A stretch of 8,269 bases of DNA from Victivallales bacterium. GTDB taxonomy: Bacteria; Verrucomicrobiota; Lentisphaeria; Oligosphaerales; Oligosphaeraceae. The position numbers and the translations under genes are program-made. Within the stretch, counting starts at the first letter, position 1. Every line of letters starts with the position of its first letter. Positions 6,721 through 8,269 of this stretch are shown one piece after another. The notes beneath the pieces were generated by a model, which did no database searches, was not told where the DNA came from, and was given only the letters and a program-made list of their open reading frames with translations. Location of the stretch: positions 1 to 8,269 of the forward strand of contig JAFYIW010000352.1 in the NCBI GenBank assembly GCA_017538465.1, in the 5' to 3' direction.

Positions 6721-8085
6721 TCAGGGGAAGTAGCTTTTCAAAAGTTCCCGCGCCTCCAGGCTGCCCAGGGCGGCGGCCTTCTGAAGCAAGGCGTTGGCGC
6801 GGTCGCGGTCCGGGGCAACGCCTTCGCCGTTCAGGTAGCAGATTGCAATCTGGATGATGGCCAGGGAGTCATTGGAGGCGACGGCGGCGTCCAGCAGCTC
6901 CTGGGCACGCCTGGGGTTGGCGGGGATGAATTCGGAGCCGTTGAAAAGCAGGAGCCCCAGGCGCGCCTGGGCAATGGGAAGACCCGTTTCGGCGGCACGG
7001 TTAAGCCACCGGATGGCCTGATTGAGATCCATGACGGTGCCCTCGCCGCGCTGGTAGGCGCGGGCCAGCGCCACTTGCGCCAGCGCCTCGCCCGCCTCCG
7101 CGGCGGCGCTGTAGTTCGTGAAGGCGAGCGAGTAGTTCTGCTCGGTGCCGATGCCATCATGATAGCAATTCCCCAACAGGTATTGCCCCATGGAATAATT
7201 CGCTTCGGCGCTGATTTTATACCAATGGATGGCCAGCTCGTAATTCTTCGGCACGCCGATGCCGCGTTCGTAGCAGGTGCCTAGTTTGGCCTGCGCCTCG
7301 GGATCGCCTTCGTGAGCCGCCAGAGTGAGCCAACTGGCGACTTCCTGATAGTCGGGAGAGACGCCGATGCCCTGCCGATAGCAGTCTGCCAACTGGATTT
7401 GGGCGCGCGCGTTGCCGGCCTGGGCGGCCTCCCGCAGGTATTTTACGGCCAATTCCGGATTGGCGGCGGTGCCGTAGCCGTTGAGCAGGAAAAGCGCAAG
7501 ATGGAATTTGCAGAGCACGTCGCCTGCGTCAGCCAGCAGCTTGTAGTATTGGAAGGCGATTTCGGGATGCCCTTGCGCCTCGGCGAAGACGGCGGTCTTC
7601 AATTGAGCTTCCGGGACTCCCGCGTCCGCCGCACGGCGGTAGAGTTCCAGGCATTTCTCCAGAGATGCCTGGCGCACGCCAAACCCGCCGTCATAGCAAA
7701 TGGCGACGTTGTACATCGCTTCGGGATTGCCGTTTTCCGCCGCCTCGCTGAAATAACGGAATGCCTTCTTGAAATCCTGCTTGACTCCGGCCGCACCGTC
7801 AAAATAGATTTTGCCAAGAGTGAGCTGGGCATTGGCATTGCCGTTTTGGGCCAGCTTCTCCAGCCTCTCGATGGACACGGGATCTTCCTTGCTGCGCTTC
7901 TCATGGATGGTCTGGCTGGGGTCCAATACGACAGGGGTGATGTATTTCCCCGTCTGCGGCACCTCGGGAGGAGTCTGCTCGGGAAGGGATTTGCCAAAGG
8001 GCCACCACCATGAGGCATGGAGGCTCAAGGCACTGCACAATAGCAGCAGAATGAAAATGGCGGAGGATGACAAATGACGCATCAT
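6721..8085 (-). CDS. Exported Sel1-like (TPR-type) repeat protein
   Basis: A 454-residue protein with an N-terminal signal peptide: basic start, hydrophobic core AIFILLLLCSALSL (9-22) and likely signal-peptidase-I cleavage after L-H-A24, before an unusual SWWWPFGK. A Pro-rich linker (about 35-70) leads to about ten tandem Sel1-like repeats (about 83-439) with the usual A-x-x-x-L-G-x-x-Y-x-x-G-x-G-V pattern. One unit (about 157-188) is short and degenerate. Such alpha/alpha solenoids act as protein-binding scaffolds; here it would work in the periplasm or at the cell surface, and the partner is unknown. Five repeats carry Cys directly before the conserved Tyr (C130, C235, C271, C307, C416). 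There are two adjacent ATGs (8085, 8082). GAGGAA lies 2 nt before the first and 5 nt before the second, so translation may begin at 8082. It is the first gene of the cluster and the only one with a strong ribosome site. Confidence 0.93.
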   Translation of the reverse strand: MMRHLSSSAIFILLLLCSALSLHASWWWPFGKSLPEQTPPEVPQTGKYITPVVLDPSQTIHEKRSKEDPVSIERLEKLAQNGNANAQLTLGKIYFDGAAGVKQDFKKAFRYFSEAAENGNPEAMYNVAICYDGGFGVRQASLEKCLELYRRAADAGVPEAQLKTAVFAEAQGHPEIAFQYYKLLADAGDVLCKFHLALFLLNGYGTAANPELAVKYLREAAQAGNARAQIQLADCYRQGIGVSPDYQEVASWLTLAAHEGDPEAQAKLGTCYERGIGVPKNYELAIHWYKISAEANYSMGQYLLGNCYHDGIGTEQNYSLAFTNYSAAAEAGEALAQVALARAYQRGEGTVMDLNQAIRWLNRAAETGLPIAQARLGLLLFNGSEFIPANPRRAQELLDAAVASNDSLAIIQIAICYLNGEGVAPDRDRANALLQKAAALGSLEARELLKSYFP

Positions 8086-8087
8086 GC

Positions 8088-8093
8088 TTCCTC
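8088..8093 (-). promoter_or_regulatory. Ribosome binding site of the Sel1-repeat gene
   Basis: GAGGAA on the minus strand is the best Shine-Dalgarno match in the window. Its 5-nt spacing favours the second of the two adjacent ATGs (8082) over the first (8085). Confidence 0.55.
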
Positions 8094-8107
8094 TGGCTTG
8101 AAGGATG

Positions 8108-8124
8108 AAAGACTACCGGTCTTT
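8108..8124. repeat. Perfect inverted repeat in the Sel1-gene leader
   Basis: AAAGAC (8108-8113) and GTCTTT (8119-8124) are exact reverse complements around the 5-nt loop TACCG. The element sits between the weak -10 candidate and the ribosome site, about where transcription would begin. It could be an operator or a 5'-leader hairpin. No function is shown by the sequence alone. Confidence 0.4.
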
Positions 8125-8178
8125 AATGTAACCTCTTGAAGCATTTTTTCTCTTTGCCGAACGGGAAACCATCCGGTC

Positions 8179-8198
8179 ATGCCGGAATTTTCGGGCAT
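8179..8198. repeat. Near-perfect 20-bp dyad, possible operator
   Basis: Arms ATGCCGGAA (8179-8187) and TTCGGGCAT (8190-8198) match as an inverted repeat with one mismatch (G8184/G8193) and a 2-bp centre. Such compact symmetry suits a dimeric DNA-binding protein better than an RNA hairpin. It lies upstream of the presumed promoter and just beyond the T-tract of the terminator. An operator role is inference. Confidence 0.35.
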
Positions 8199-8249
8199 TG
8201 GCACAAAAAAACCGGGACACTTCCGTGTCCCGGGGAAACGGCATTGGCA
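8194..8249. repeat. 10-bp direct repeat flanking the terminator hairpin
   Basis: GGCATTGGCA occurs exactly at 8194-8203 and 8240-8249, 46 bp apart, and brackets the complete T-tract and hairpin. It could be a trace of insertion or duplication of a hairpin module, or chance. No transposase or longer terminal inverted repeats are seen. Confidence 0.45.
8205..8233 (-). terminator. Rho-independent terminator of an upstream gene outside the window
   Basis: A perfect 9-bp stem, CCGGGACAC (8212-8220) with GTGTCCCGG (8225-8233), closes a 4-nt loop. Read on the minus strand the loop is GGAA, a stable GNRA tetraloop, and the stem is followed at once by seven T (8211-8205). The T-tract on this side shows it ends leftward transcription, so it belongs to a gene to the right of the window and isolates the cluster from it. 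Confidence 0.92.
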
Positions 8250-8269
8250 AGGCCTGTCTGGCCGACTAC

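Larger units (their letters stand above)
8094..8204 (-). promoter_or_regulatory. Probable promoter region for the leftward gene cluster
   Basis: This non-coding stretch lies between the terminator of an upstream gene and the first gene of the cluster, so a promoter is expected here. It has a locally AT-rich patch (about 8121-8156). A weak minus-strand -10 candidate is TACATT at 8130-8125; no convincing -35 box is seen at the right distance, so exact elements are not assigned. Two dyad-symmetric sequences lie in it, listed separately. Confidence 0.35.

Noticed and set aside
8034..8085. Lipoprotein signal in the Sel1-repeat protein (LLLC17)
   Set aside because: The residue before Cys is Leu, which does not fit a lipobox that needs a small residue there. 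A type I cleavage after L-H-A24 fits better.
8251..8263. Small inverted repeat GGCC-TGTCT-GGCC at the right edge
   Set aside because: A 4-bp stem is too short to support, and the context beyond the window is missing.

Overview
The window is 8.3 kb of GC-rich, densely coding DNA. All six genes lie on the minus strand, so transcription runs from right to left and the text below follows that order. The gene set points to a Gram-negative-type bacterium of the PVC group: a eukaryote-like Ser/Thr kinase fused to an extracytoplasmic Cache sensor, an exported Sel1-repeat protein, a GT-C glycosyltransferase, and mostly weak Shine-Dalgarno signals. Lentisphaerota/Verrucomicrobiota is the best guess. 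This is an inference from protein style only, since no rRNA or marker gene is present.

Right edge (8086-8269): an intrinsic terminator on the minus strand closes an upstream gene outside the window. It is followed by about 120 bp of non-coding DNA with an AT-rich patch and two dyad-symmetric sequences, which probably holds the promoter for the genes to the left.

Genes in transcription order: (1) an exported protein of about ten Sel1-like repeats (6721-8085); (2) panB, ketopantoate hydroxymethyltransferase (5841-6668); (3) panC, pantothenate synthetase (4930-5769); (4) a RumA/RlmD-type 23S rRNA 5-methyluridine methyltransferase with its iron-sulfur cysteines (3633-4898); (5) a membrane-anchored Ser/Thr kinase with a double-Cache sensor, overlapping the end of the methyltransferase by 8 bp (1055-3640); (6) the N-terminal 332 residues of a GT39-like membrane glycosyltransferase, cut by the left edge of the window (1-997). 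Spacings of 52, 71, 31, -8 and 57 bp with no intrinsic terminator between genes suggest one transcription unit, possibly with internal promoters.

Functionally, panB and panC form a clear pair: two steps of pantothenate (coenzyme A precursor) synthesis. The rRNA methyltransferase is a housekeeping passenger. The kinase is the most interesting gene. It has substitutions in two usually fixed kinase motifs (HCD for HRD, PAE for APE) and a Cache domain whose residues match the amino-acid-binding pattern. I found no CRISPR array, prophage, transposase or tRNA, and no clear evidence of a wholly new system. The most checkable leads are the kinase-sensor, a possible alternative RNA hairpin before the methyltransferase start, and repeat structures around the right-hand terminator.
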